DNA of 64,000 nt from Arbacia lixula (Eukaryota; Echinodermata; Echinoidea; Arbacioida; Arbaciidae): positions 14,155,965 through 14,219,964 of the forward strand of contig OZ022597.1 in NCBI GenBank assembly GCA_963669155.1. The letters are read 5' to 3'. Below, one piece after another: positions 35,253 through 45,540 of this stretch. Under the pieces are notes generated by a model. That model was not told where the DNA came from, did no database searches, and worked only from the letters and a program-made list of their open reading frames with translations. A program made the translations under genes and the position numbers. Numbering within the stretch: the stretch's first letter is position 1; every line of letters starts with the position of its first letter.

Positions 35253-35847
35253 AGAGTTTTGTAGGAGTTTTCTACATGGTGGCCTGTCGGGTTGGATGGA
35301 TTCTTGGTGGATTTCACGTTGTTTCTCCCGCTGTGTTGACGGTTCGCTCTCACACAGTGTATTGCATGTCTCGTACGTGTTATACGGTACGGTATGTATG
35401 TAGTGGCAGTGCTATCCGTTCGTATTGGCTGTAGGTAGAAATACCGTACAGTGTTTGGCTTTATACATTGCGTGATCGTAGTGTGTTGGCTGTTGGGCAG
35501 AGTTTTGTCTCTGTGTTACGCGCAGTGTGTTTCTGTGTGTCGGGGGTGGCGGTTTCTCGCTGACCTCATGTGGCCTATTGGGTGCATGATCGCGGTTGTG
35601 CACTGGTGGTTTTCGCCGTATACATTGCTGTGTATGTAAGTTAATGTATTATATGGGTCATGATTTTTGCCCTTTGGGTGTAATGTACATGCGTACGCTG
35701 TGGATCGTTCGGGTCGCGCGTGGATATTTGCGTGTTGTGTATGGTAGGCTCGTATAGCAAAATAGGGCTTGCAGTACAGTGTCGAACATTCATGGATAGT
35801 TTTGTGTGCGTGTACATTTCTAGTTGCGTGTTTTAACGTAGTACTAG

Positions 35848-36020
35848 GTACGTCTTTCACGGCGTTGCTGGCGTTTCGGCCAGATCGGTGGTTTCAGCCA
35901 TCGGGTTTGTTCTCGGTTTTCGAGAGTTTGGTACGTCTTTCACGGCGTTGCTGGCGTTTCGGCCAGATAGGTGGTTGAATTTTCAGCCATCGGGGTTTTC
36001 TTGGGTTTCGAGAAAGTTTG
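35848..36020 (+). repeat. Tandem duplication in the leader
   Basis: Two units (35848-35930 and 35931-36020) begin GTACGTCTTTCACGGCGTTG and continue through GGCGTTTCGGCCAGAT and CAGCCATCGG. The second has a few extra bases. It lies just upstream of the gag start, in the region where packaging signals usually lie; that role is inference. Confidence 0.85.
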
Positions 36021-36150
36021 AAGTGGATTTTTTTATTTATTTATTTTTTTTTTTTCAACTGGACAGTTGGATTTTGTCAACTTGTAAGTCATTTTAGATC
36101 TAGTGTTCATTGATACATGGTATTTTTAGATTGCGGTTTCGGCTTTGAGG

Positions 36151-39100
36151 ATGGAGGCGTTTTCCATTGATAGGTTTACGGATAATCCCACTGTGGACGA
36201 GTTGATGACTTTGCGTAAGTCAGACTTGTTGCTTGTTGTTGATCGATATAAAGTTTCTGCGGTAAAAAGCACTCAAAAGAAGTCAGACATTTTGCGACAA
36301 ATCATTCGATGGTTTGTTGATGAAGATATCTTTCCCGTACATGCGTTGAGTAAAATCCCACCCCGTTCTGATGGAACTCCTGATATGGAAGTTCGGTTAC
36401 GTGAGTTGGAACTTGAGAAAGCTCGTATTGATCTGGAAAGAGAACGAGTTGCGTTGGAAATGACGCATGCGCAGATTGCTCAAGGTTGTAGAAGGGACGT
36501 TGACAATTTTGATATCACAAAGCATGTAAGATTGGTGCCTGATTTCGATGAGAGTGATGTTGATCGGTCTTTCTCGCATTTTGAACAAGTAGCTGAAAGC
36601 ATTGGTTGGCCGAAGAATAACTGGGCAAGTTTGCTGCAAACTAAACTGAAAGGAAGAGCCTGTGCTGCTTATGCAGCCCTGTCAAATGATGAAGCTAAAG
36701 ATTATGACACAGTGAAAAATGCAATACTGCAAGCATACTCGCTGGTACCTGAGGCGTACCGACAAAAATTCCGAAACATGCGAAAGCAGGACACGCAGTC
36801 GTATCGCGAATTCGCAAAGTCGAAGCAAATGTCGTTCGATCGTTGGCTCCGGTCGATTGAAGCAAACGATGTAGAAGCGGTGAAGCAAGCCATCTTGCTT
36901 GAAGACTTCAAGCGGTCAGTTCCGACTGACCTGCGCGCGCATTTGGAAGAAAAAAAGTGTTCGAAGCTTGCAGATGCAGCCACAATGGCGGATGAATATG
37001 CCCTAGCTCGTGGTGTGAACAGTTACGTAGGTCAAAGTAGGCCTTATCAGAATTCTTTTAAGCCTAACAAACCTCAGGTTAGCACCACGTCTGATTCTAA
37101 GACTAGTAAAGGTGGTAATAGTTTTGACTCAGAAAATCAGAATGTTCAGGGGACTCTGTGCTATTACTGTAAACAGGTAGGTCATGTCAGGTGGAAATGT
37201 CCGAAATTACAGAAAAGGACATCTGACGAAAAGGAAGCTGGCAAAAAAGCGTTTCCGAATGGGTTCGTAGGAAACCCACTGATGTCAGGAGGGGAATGTA
37301 AACACACCCCTGATGAGGGTGATGTTCGTACTGATGTCACAGTCCCACAGGTGATAAAATCTGCGGATGCGGATCAGATCAAATCACAGTTCGAACCATT
37401 CATATCTACTGGATATGTGTCGATGGTAGGCAGTAATGATGCAAAGAAAGTGACGATTTTGCGTGATACTGGCGCTGCAAAGTCATTGATTGTCGCCCAC
37501 CTGTTACCGTTCGATTGTAGAAGCGCTTCTGGTACAAGTGTCGTGTTACAGGGTGTTGAAGGTGGATACGTTGAAGTTCCGTTGCACACGGTTGATTTAC
37601 ATTCTAACCTTGTTTCGGGTACTGTAGAATTGGGGGTGAGGCAGTCGCTTCCAATGGATGGTGTAGGTCTCATCCTCGGCAATGATTTGGCTGGAGCAAA
37701 GGTAACTGTTCCTATTGTGAGTGCTGTTCCGACACCAAGGGAACAAGAACAAACTGCTGCGCTGGTGGAGGAATTTCCTAATGCATTTCCAGCATGTGCT
37801 ATCACACGTTCTATGGCAAAGAAAGAGGACTCCGAAAAGAAGGCGAGTGAAGTAGATGTTGACTTGAGTGATTCTTTCTTGGGTCGATTGGTTGGTGACG
37901 AGCCTGTCGTGAACGTTGATGGGAATGTGAAGACGAACGGTGTGGAGAAGAAGGCTGAATCATTGACTCTGAATAAAAGCAAGTTGTTGGAAGAACAAGG
38001 TAAAGATCCTCCATTGATTTCCTTGAGTGAGAGAGCAATTTCTGAGGAAGAGGCTTCAACTCTGCCTGTGTGTTACTACAAGAAATCAGGCATCCTGATG
38101 AGGAAATGGAGGCCACCGGATGTTCCTGCGGATGAGGTATGGCAAGAATTCCATCAAATTGTGGTTCCCTCTGTATACAGGCAGGACATCATCAGTCTTG
38201 CGCATGAAGCTCCACTTGCAGGACATTTGGGAGTTCATAAAACTCAAGAGAAAATCCTACGTCATTTCTTTTGGCCGGGGCTGCAAAGTGATGTTGCAAA
38301 GTTTTGCAAACGTTGTCATGCGTGTCAGGTCATAGGGAAACCGAATCAGAAAATCCCAGCAGCGCCATTGAAACCCATACCGGCCTTTGATGAGCCATTT
38401 GCAAGGATCATTGTGGACTGTGTTGGTCCTTTGCCGAGGACAAAGGCAGGGCATGAATATTTGTTGACAATCATGTGTGCTGCAACAAGGTATGTTGAAG
38501 CAATTCCATTGAGGCGCATTACAGCGAATAATGTCACAAAGGCGCTGGTCAAATTCTTCACCACTGTTGGTCTGCCAAAAACAGTACAATCTGATCAAGG
38601 TTCAAACTTTATGTCCAAGGTGTTCAATCAGGTGTTAGAGGAACTGGGCATAAAGCATGCTACTTCTAGTGCATACCATCCAGAGTCTCAGGGAGCACTG
38701 GAACGATTTCACCAGACGTTGAAGAATATGCTGAAAACGTATTGCATGGAGACAGAGAAGCAATGGGATGAAGGAGTGCCTTTGTTGCTGTTTGCGGTGA
38801 GAGATTCCGTGCAAGAGTCGCTGGGTTATAGTTCTTTTGAACTTGTGTATGGACACTCGGTTCGTGGGCCTCTGAAATTGCTGAAAGAGAGACTGATGTG
38901 TGATGGCGAACAATCGAATGTGCTGGAGTATGTGTGCACTTTCCGTGAAAGGATGCTCAAGGCATGGGAGGTGGCACGTGAGAACTTGTCTGATTCACAG
39001 GAGAAAATGAAGGCTAGGTATGACAAGAAGTCCAAGGAAAGACATTTCATGCCAGGTGATGAAGTCCTAGTGTTGTTGCCAGTTGTCGGTCATGCACTTC

Positions 39101-40758
39101 AGGCTAGATTTTCCGGTCCATACACGATTGCCAAGAAAATAGGTGATGTCGACTATGTTGTGAAAACTCCAGATAGGCAAAAGAAAAAACGCTTATGTCA
39201 TGTGAACATGCTGAAACCGTATGTTCGTGAAAGTGAGGGGAAGGTACGGCCAGTTCTCAGTGTTGTAGAAAATGTGTCACAAAATGAAGAAGCGAAGGTG
39301 ATGTGCAAAATTGAAAAACAGGACACACAAGTGAAGCTGAAAAATTCTGATGTCCTTGCACACATTGATGACAAATTGACTCATTTGACTGTACAGGAAG
39401 GGAATGACGTGAAAAAACTCCTCGATGAGTATCCAGAGTTGTTTGGTGATGTTCCCTCTCGTACAGACGTGGTTGAACATGATGTTGATGTCGGTGACAC
39501 GGCTCCGATAAAGCAGTCGCCATATCGTACGAATCCAGAAAAAAGGAAGCATCTGGAAAATGAAATTGAGTACATGATGCAGAATGGCATCATCGAGCCA
39601 AGTAGTAGTGCATGGTCGTCCCCGTGTATTCTTGTTCCGAAGCCAGATAAAACGTTTCGGTTCTGTACCGATTACAGAAAAGTGAACGCTCATACGAAAA
39701 CTGACTCATTTCCGATCCCGCGTGTAGATGATTGCATCGACCAGATTGGTAAAGCGAAGTACGTTAGCAAATTTGATCTCTTAAAGGGATATTGGCAAAT
39801 TCCTTTGACAGAAAAAGCAAAAGAGATCTCCGCATTTGCCACTCCACAAGGGCTGTATCAGTATACAGTCATGCCATTCGGCTTGAAAAATGCACCTGCG
39901 ACATTTCAAAGACTAGTAAATAGCCTTGTTTCAGACCTCCAAGGTTGCGAAGCCTACATCGATGACATTATTGTCTACAGTGAGGAGTGGAATGGTCATG
40001 TGCAGATAATTCAGGCGTTGTTTGAGAGATTGTCGGCTGCTCGGATGACGGTCAATTTGGCTAAGAGTGAGTTCGGTGGTGGAAGTGTTCAGTTTCTTGG
40101 TCACGTTGTTGGCTCTGGTCAGGTTCGACCAATCTCAGCGAAGGTGGAAGCAGTGGTGAACTTCCCGATACCAACCAACCGGAAGGAGCTGATGCGATTT
40201 CTTGGCATGTCGGGATACTACAGGCGCTTCTGTCACAACTTCTCTGATGTTGTGGCCCCGCTGACCAATCTACTTCGGAAGGAGGTGGAGTTCTTCTGGT
40301 CCAGAGACTGTGAGGATGCTTTCAACCAGGTGAAAGCTCTCTTATCTACCGGCCCGGTGTTGATGGCGCCAGACTTTACCCAGCCGTTCAACTTGATGGT
40401 GGACGCCAGCGATGTGGGTGCAGGTGCCGTACTCGCGCAGCGAGATGCCGAAGGAGTCAACAGACCTGTGTCGTTCTTCTCCAAGAAGTTCTTGAAGAAT
40501 CAGCAAAATTACTCGACTGTGGAGAAAGAGACTCTAGCGTTGATCCTTGCACTTGAACACTTTGAGGTGTATGTCAGTGGATCGCAACATCCTGTCAAAG
40601 TACTCACTGACCACAACCCTCTGACGTTCCTCAATAAAATGCGAAACAAAAATCAGAGACTGACGCGGTGGTGTCTGCTGTTGCAAGAGTATAATCTGGA
40701 CATTAGCCATATTCCAGGAAAGGACAATGTCGTGGCCGACGCATTATCTCGCGTGTGA
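36151..40758 (+). CDS. Gag-Pol polyprotein (Gag-PR-INT-RT-RNase H)
   Basis: One frame of 1,535 codons from the first ATG to TGA, with no frameshift or stop between gag and pol. Numbering from that ATG: Gag about 1-330; CCHC zinc knuckle C337, C340, H345, C350; aspartic protease with DTGA at 439-442; integrase with H685/H692 and C722/C725, then D756, D815 and E851 (D-D35-E); GPY/F module at 989-991 (FSGPYTI). RT follows, with D1209 in FDLLKGYWQIPL and YIDD at 1269-1272, then RNase H with D1418, E1460 and D1487 and a C-terminal HIPGKDNVVADALSRV. Integrase upstream of RT is the diagnostic oddity and places it with Gmr1-like gypsy elements. All catalytic residues appear intact, so the product may be active. 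It sits antisense to the interrupted DUF829 pseudogene. Confidence 0.95.
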   Translation: MEAFSIDRFTDNPTVDELMTLRKSDLLLVVDRYKVSAVKSTQKKSDILRQIIRWFVDEDIFPVHALSKIPPRSDGTPDMEVRLRELELEKARIDLERERVALEMTHAQIAQGCRRDVDNFDITKHVRLVPDFDESDVDRSFSHFEQVAESIGWPKNNWASLLQTKLKGRACAAYAALSNDEAKDYDTVKNAILQAYSLVPEAYRQKFRNMRKQDTQSYREFAKSKQMSFDRWLRSIEANDVEAVKQAILLEDFKRSVPTDLRAHLEEKKCSKLADAATMADEYALARGVNSYVGQSRPYQNSFKPNKPQVSTTSDSKTSKGGNSFDSENQNVQGTLCYYCKQVGHVRWKCPKLQKRTSDEKEAGKKAFPNGFVGNPLMSGGECKHTPDEGDVRTDVTVPQVIKSADADQIKSQFEPFISTGYVSMVGSNDAKKVTILRDTGAAKSLIVAHLLPFDCRSASGTSVVLQGVEGGYVEVPLHTVDLHSNLVSGTVELGVRQSLPMDGVGLILGNDLAGAKVTVPIVSAVPTPREQEQTAALVEEFPNAFPACAITRSMAKKEDSEKKASEVDVDLSDSFLGRLVGDEPVVNVDGNVKTNGVEKKAESLTLNKSKLLEEQGKDPPLISLSERAISEEEASTLPVCYYKKSGILMRKWRPPDVPADEVWQEFHQIVVPSVYRQDIISLAHEAPLAGHLGVHKTQEKILRHFFWPGLQSDVAKFCKRCHACQVIGKPNQKIPAAPLKPIPAFDEPFARIIVDCVGPLPRTKAGHEYLLTIMCAATRYVEAIPLRRITANNVTKALVKFFTTVGLPKTVQSDQGSNFMSKVFNQVLEELGIKHATSSAYHPESQGALERFHQTLKNMLKTYCMETEKQWDEGVPLLLFAVRDSVQESLGYSSFELVYGHSVRGPLKLLKERLMCDGEQSNVLEYVCTFRERMLKAWEVARENLSDSQEKMKARYDKKSKERHFMPGDEVLVLLPVVGHALQARFSGPYTIAKKIGDVDYVVKTPDRQKKKRLCHVNMLKPYVRESEGKVRPVLSVVENVSQNEEAKVMCKIEKQDTQVKLKNSDVLAHIDDKLTHLTVQEGNDVKKLLDEYPELFGDVPSRTDVVEHDVDVGDTAPIKQSPYRTNPEKRKHLENEIEYMMQNGIIEPSSSAWSSPCILVPKPDKTFRFCTDYRKVNAHTKTDSFPIPRVDDCIDQIGKAKYVSKFDLLKGYWQIPLTEKAKEISAFATPQGLYQYTVMPFGLKNAPATFQRLVNSLVSDLQGCEAYIDDIIVYSEEWNGHVQIIQALFERLSAARMTVNLAKSEFGGGSVQFLGHVVGSGQVRPISAKVEAVVNFPIPTNRKELMRFLGMSGYYRRFCHNFSDVVAPLTNLLRKEVEFFWSRDCEDAFNQVKALLSTGPVLMAPDFTQPFNLMVDASDVGAGAVLAQRDAEGVNRPVSFFSKKFLKNQQNYSTVEKETLALILALEHFEVYVSGSQHPVKVLTDHNPLTFLNKMRNKNQRLTRWCLLLQEYNLDISHIPGKDNVVADALSRV

Positions 40759-41995
40759 ACTTTGAAAGACAAACTGTAAATATAAAACGGAACAATATGT
40801 AAAAATGTAACTTTGTGTGAAAAGTGACTGTGAACACTAACAATGATATGACAAACACACAAAGTAAATGAACTCATCACAAACGCGATGATGAATACTA
40901 AGGAGACCACGATACGAACTATAAGGGATCGAAACACCAGTTGCTTGATGTATTTGTTTTTATACATGTACAAGTTTGTATTGCATGTACCATCAGCATT
41001 CAGTATTGTTTCAAAACACAAGCAAAAAGAACAGAAGAAATATGAATTTCATGTTTAACTGGTAAAATCATTATGCCGTTATGTATTGGTACAACTGCAC
41101 ATGTGTGTGTTAACTTTTGGCCACATGTTTTGTCAACTTGTTTATGGCTGTTTGGCACTAAGTACTGAATGCTGAATGCATAGAACGTTTTGACACTGTA
41201 TTGTACAACTGTGTTGTATTTACATGTTACACCTTATAAGATGCATGTATTCATGAACATTTCAGTGAAAAGTATATTTGTACTTGTTTAATTAGTTATT
41301 GAGATATGTTCAAAATCATGAAAGTTGGAACGAAATATTGACAGGAATTGTGATACCAGAATCATGACAAAACAAGGTACAAGTTGAATAGAACCAAAAA
41401 TGATTTGTGAACTGTTATTTGACAAACACTTTTAAAACTGATAAATAACGTTATGGTAAAATCTTCTTGGATGATGCCTTTATTGTGTTGACGTTTATGC
41501 GAGTACATAAATGTTTGAATGTACTCTCAAAAAGTTATTAACGTTTCAAGAAGGAAACCAATGAGAAGTTTAGTTGTATTCATTGTCGATACAAGAAGTG
41601 TTTTATGCTGTGTTTATTCAAAATGATGAAGTTGAACGATAGACAACTTAAAGATACACATGCATGTTAATAAGTATATGACGTTGCCGGAATTATGTAC
41701 GTTGCACTTATGTTTTTGGCAATGAGATTTGTGATGTTTATTGTACAAACATGTAGTTCCAAGGCTTCCTCACAAGAAATGTGCTTAAATTGTTTATGAC
41801 AAGTGCACGAGAAATGTGCTTGAATTGTTTATGAGAAGTGCACGTTATGTTTCATTCCAAAATTAATCAGTTGAACGTAACGAATACCACTAGACACAAA
41901 ACAAGTAAGAAGAAAAGTTTTATTCATCTGAACGTGTACTCTCACATGCAAACGTAACTGAGTGCATTTTTTGTAAGCACATAAATGCACTCTTT
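40759..41995 (+). other. 3' non-coding region of the LTR element
   Basis: About 1.24 kb, AT-rich, with no frame suggestive of env. Includes a 35-bp tandem duplication (GAAATGTGCTTAAATTGTTT at 41776, repeated at 41811 with small changes). The function of this long trailer is unknown. Confidence 0.7.
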
Positions 41996-42006
41996 AAGGG
42001 GGGAGG
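41996..42006 (+). other. Polypurine tract
   Basis: AAGGGGGGAGG lies immediately before the 3' LTR, the expected primer position for plus-strand DNA synthesis. Confidence 0.85.
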
Positions 42007-42182
42007 TGTTACAGGTTACGATCTTACATTTGTAAGATCTACATGTTTTGCGGATGAATATATGTTCGCGGGGGGGGATCCGCCGAGTCTGAACGTGGAA
42101 TCCATTAAAGAAGGCACGACTTAACTCGACTTGTCTGATATTGTGCTTTTATAGCGTTAGAACTACAAAGCTACCCGTAACA
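42007..42182 (+). repeat. 3' LTR
   Basis: 176 bases, reading identical to the 5' LTR including the 8-G run. Followed by TCTCCACC, which does not repeat the sequence before the 5' LTR. Confidence 0.95.
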
Positions 42183-42482
42183 TCTCCACCAATGAGAGGG
42201 ACCTTTAACTTTTACATTACCATTTCCTGAAAACCACATTGGCGAACTACACATCTTCACGCCAATGCTCACGGGAGAGTTCACCCTTCAAGCTCACCTT
42301 GACGATGCTATCCATGGTGTACTTGTTGGTCAGCCAATGGTAGGTCTCTGTAACCCTCTTGGTGACAAACTGCGTAAAGGAGTTGTTGGCGTCCTACGAG
42401 TAGATACCCTCGTAGCTATCCCTGGAGAGAATACAACTGTACAGGATCTGAGCAACGATGCGGTAACGCACCGATGCATACC

Positions 42483-44558
42483 CAGGACGAAAAACCAGTA
42501 GAAACCAGTAGAGAAAAACCATTAGAATCTCTACTGGTTTCTACTGGAAATTTTCTACTGGTTTGAATATGGAAAGTGAAATGATTTCCAGTAGAAACCA
42601 TTAGAAAAATACCAGTAGAATACCAGTAGAAACCAGTAGAAATCTCTACTGGATCCAATACAAGACCAATAGAAGACCAGTAGAATACCAGTAGAAACCA
42701 GTAGGAATCTCTACTGGATCCAATAGAAGACCAGTAGAAACCAGTAGGAATCTCTACTGGATCCAATAGAGCTTCCTACTGGTTTCTACTGGAATTTTCT
42801 ACTGGTTTGAATATGGAAAGTGAAATGATTTCCAATAGAAACCATTAGAAAAATGCCAGTAGAATACCAGTAGAAACCAGTAGGAATCTCTACTGGATCC
42901 AATAGAAGACCAGTAGAAGACCAGTAGAAACCAGTAGGAATCTCTACTGGATCCAATAGAGCTTCCTACTGGTATCTACTGGAATTTTTCTGCTGGTTTG
43001 AATATGGAAAGTGAAATGATTTCCAGTAGAAACCATTAGAAAAATATCAGTAGAGTGCCAGTAGAAACCAGTAGCAATTTCTCCTGGATCCATCAGAATA
43101 CCAGTAGAAACTAGTAGAATACCTACTGGAGCCATTAGGAGACCAATAGGAATCAAAATTAAAAATATTGATGAAATATCGATTTCAAATTAGTATATGA
43201 TAATCCGAATTATGACATATTTTCTTAACGTTTTAACCTAATCCTATCCTATCCTATATTTATTCCTATTCTATCCTATACCTATCCTACTTTCTACTCT
43301 ATCCTTCACAGACTTTCATATATATAGCAGTACGGTTATAAGGTTCATAAGATATTGGTTACTCTAACTTACATTTAAGAAGATCATTTTTGTTGTTGTT
43401 ATCATTATTGTCTTCACTTAAGTAGGTGACATTCACTATTTTATGTTTAAACTTGAAATCATTACTTGGTAAAATTCCTTTTATCTGGTTAGGTGGAGGT
43501 TATCTATCTAAAAGTACAAAATTAGGACACGTAAATACATGCATGAATATTCATGAGCATCTCTATTTCTATTGGTTTCTACTGGTCTCTAATGGTTTCT
43601 ATTGGTTTATTTTTCACACTCCTTTTCCAAACATTATATCTCACTAGTTTCTATTGGTTTCTACTGATCTCCAATACCAGGAGAATTCACTGGTCTCTAA
43701 TGGTTTCTACTGGTTTGACTTTGTATTTTTCACACTCCTTTTCAAACCATTAGATCTCACTGGTTTCTATTGGTTTCTACTGGTTTGACTTTGAATTTTT
43801 GACACTCCTTTTCAAACCATTAGGTCTTACTGGTTTCTATTGGTTATACTGGTCTCCACCAATAGAATTCACTGGTCTCCAATGGTTTCTACTGGTTTGA
43901 CTCTGTATTTTTCACACTCCTTTTCAAACCATTAAGTTTCACTGGTCTCTAATGGTTTCTCCTGGTTTGACTTTGAATTTTTCACACTCCTTTTCAAAAC
44001 ATTATATCTAACTAGTTTCTATTAGTGTGAAAAAAACAAAGTCAAACCAGAAAAAACCATTAGAGACCAGTGGATTCTAATGGTATTGAAGACCAGAAGA
44101 AACTAATAGAAACCAGTGAGATCTAATGGTTTGAAAAGGAGTGTAAAAAAAAACACAAAGTCAAACCAGTAGAAACCATTAGAGACCAGTGGATTCTAAT
44201 GGTATTGAAGACCAGTAGAAACCAATAGAAACCAGTGAGATCTAATGGTTTAAGAAGGAGTGTGAAAAAAACAAAATCAAACCAGTAGAAACCATTAGAG
44301 ACCAGTGGATTCTAATGGTTTCTACTGGTCTTCAATACCATTAGAATCCACTGGTCTCTAATGGTTTCTACTGGTTTGACTTTGTTTTTTTTCACACTCC
44401 TTCTCAAACCATTAGATCTCACTGGTTTCTATTGGTTTCTACTGGTCTTCAACACATTAGACTCTACTGGTTTCTACTGGTTTCTACTGGTTTGATTTCG
44501 TAGTTCCTCTTCAGACCAGTAGACTCTACTGGACCAGTAGAAACCAGTAGACGATCTC
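42483..44558. repeat. CCAGTAGAAA minisatellite with alternating orientation
   Basis: About 2.1 kb of degenerate 10-base units (CCAGTAGAAA and ATTAGAAACC variants). Higher-order units recur, such as TGAATATGGAAAGTGAAATG at about 42564, 42808 and 42994. Blocks switch strand: mixed to about 43150, mainly TTTCTACTGG between 43560 and 44020, mainly CCAGTAGAAA from 44040 to 44310, then reversed again to 44510, so long inverted repeats centre near 44020 and 44320. An AT-rich interval (43160-43540) interrupts it. It replaces roughly 150 bases of the exon present in the other DUF829 copy. Confidence 0.9.
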
Positions 44559-44695
44559 TACTGCTGACGGAGAAGGCATGGACCAGGAGAGGGCGTGTGT
44601 CGCCGTCCGTGACATAATCCAGGATCTCCCGCGATCTCCTTGGCATTGGCGGGCCAGGCGATGTCGATGGGTCGCGTCATGACACCAGTACATCG

Positions 44696-45227
44696 AATCT
44701 AGAACTAAAAAATATACAAAATTGAAACATGTATTATATCAACATATGACTTCACATAGGAAAATATTAATAGTGACTGATCGGCAATAGCGACGATTAA
44801 TAAAAAGCGGTACAACATGAGTATTGCAGAGACGTAAGTATAAACAATGATTGGTTGATTGACTGATAAGAAATTAACGACACTACTAACACTTGAGTGT
44901 CATATAAGCGTCGAACAGTTCATCTAAAAAGATTATACCATTCAAGTTTCCCTAATGTGATTTACAGAATTTGCGAAGGATTATAAATCAGAAATAAATC
45001 AATATGTTAACTACTTCCTCGGAATAACTTCCCTACTCTTTATGAAAAGAGAAGCATGTTCTTTAACGTGCCAATGGTGTGACTCTCCTTTACACGGGAT
45101 CGACGGTTTAAAGTCTCCTCCGAAAGACTAGGCAATTGGAATAAAATACGTTGCCCAAGGGTATACATGTTGTGATTGGGATACGATCAGTTTTCCACTT
45201 AAAATCAAGTGTAAAGATTGATCTTCT
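44696..45227. other. No gene seen
   Basis: AT-rich. The stretch CTCCTTTACACGGGATC...GGTTTAAAGTCTCCTCCGAA (about 45083-45125) resembles a dispersed repeat seen in marine invertebrates, from memory only. Confidence 0.45.
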
Positions 45228-45540
45228 TTAGAAAGTTTGTAACACATAATCGCGAAATATCTCTAAATAATGTCTTGAGGTCAGGACAATCAAAAAGTTA
45301 ATACGAATATTTGCAAGTTCAACACATTCAAGGAGAATGTGTTTAATTGTTAGTGTATAATAAATTGACATGCATTGAGGTGGAGTTTCTAGTACAAATA
45401 AGTATGCATGAGTCAAATGAGAATGCCCAATACGAGCACGGGTCAAGTATAAACAATGCAGAAGAAGGTTTACCCGTAAATGCCTCACTGGCTTGATAAA
45501 TTGGGTACACCTGTGTAAAAAGAGCATGCAGATAAATCAT
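45228..45540 (-). pseudogene. Non-LTR retrotransposon C-terminal (RNase H-type) remnant
   Basis: The minus strand encodes LTRARIGHSHLTHAYLF, then ETPPQCMSIYYTLTIKHILL and ECVELANIRINFL. It matches the RxRIGHTxLTHxxL...PPxCxxC...LTVxHILxEC module at the C-terminus of I/Jockey-type non-LTR elements. The zinc-binding Cys pair is partly lost (CMSIYYT instead of CxxC) and there is no upstream RT in the adjoining sequence. Isolated 5'-truncated or decayed copy. Confidence 0.6.

Larger units (their letters stand above)
35056..42182 (+). mobile_element. Gmr1-like Ty3/gypsy LTR retrotransposon, apparently intact
   Basis: 7.1 kb between two 176-bp LTRs that read identical, with TGTTAC...GTAACA ends. 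Internal parts in order: a primer-binding site, a 0.9-kb leader, one gag-pol frame, a 1.2-kb 3' non-coding region and a polypurine tract. Protein domains run Gag, protease, integrase, RT, RNase H. That is the Ty1/copia-like order described for the deuterostome Gmr1 group of gypsy elements, not the usual RT-RNase H-integrase. No envelope-like frame is present. The LTR identity and open frame imply a recent insertion. Flanking 5-mers (CTGTC and TCTCC) do not match, so no target duplication is visible. Confidence 0.95.
34531..44695 (-). pseudogene. DUF829/TMEM53-like pseudogene, copy 2, interrupted twice
   Basis: Exon pieces on the minus strand match copy 1. 44695-44559 encodes the TRPLLVHAFSVSS region after a TCTAG acceptor. 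42480-42298 encodes RYRIVAQILYSCILSRDSYE and ends SIVK before a GTGAGC donor. 34774-34531 (acceptor CTTCAG) encodes VNEIFTGRTVKAPALNLFFR, DDAIATAKENDELVEQWRKH and PHFAKHSDD, a TAG, then EESIYGFMGK. This copy keeps the C-terminal VExW...PHxAKH region that copy 1 lost, which supports the DUF829 reading. Lesions are two 1-base deletions in the first piece, a TAG within GIYS*DANN, and a TAG after HSDD. A minisatellite (42483-44558) interrupts the large exon, and the LTR element sits in the intron antisense to the gene. Confidence 0.7.

Noticed and set aside
37374..37982. 202-codon antisense frame inside gag-pol
   Set aside because: Shadow of the real polyprotein frame; no independent motif or start context.
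40759..41995. Possible env gene in the LTR element
   Set aside because: No frame of meaningful length on the + strand between pol and the 3' LTR.
42183..42482. + strand 78-codon frame (from 42265)
   Set aside because: Antisense to the DUF829-like exon, which explains the coding-like composition.
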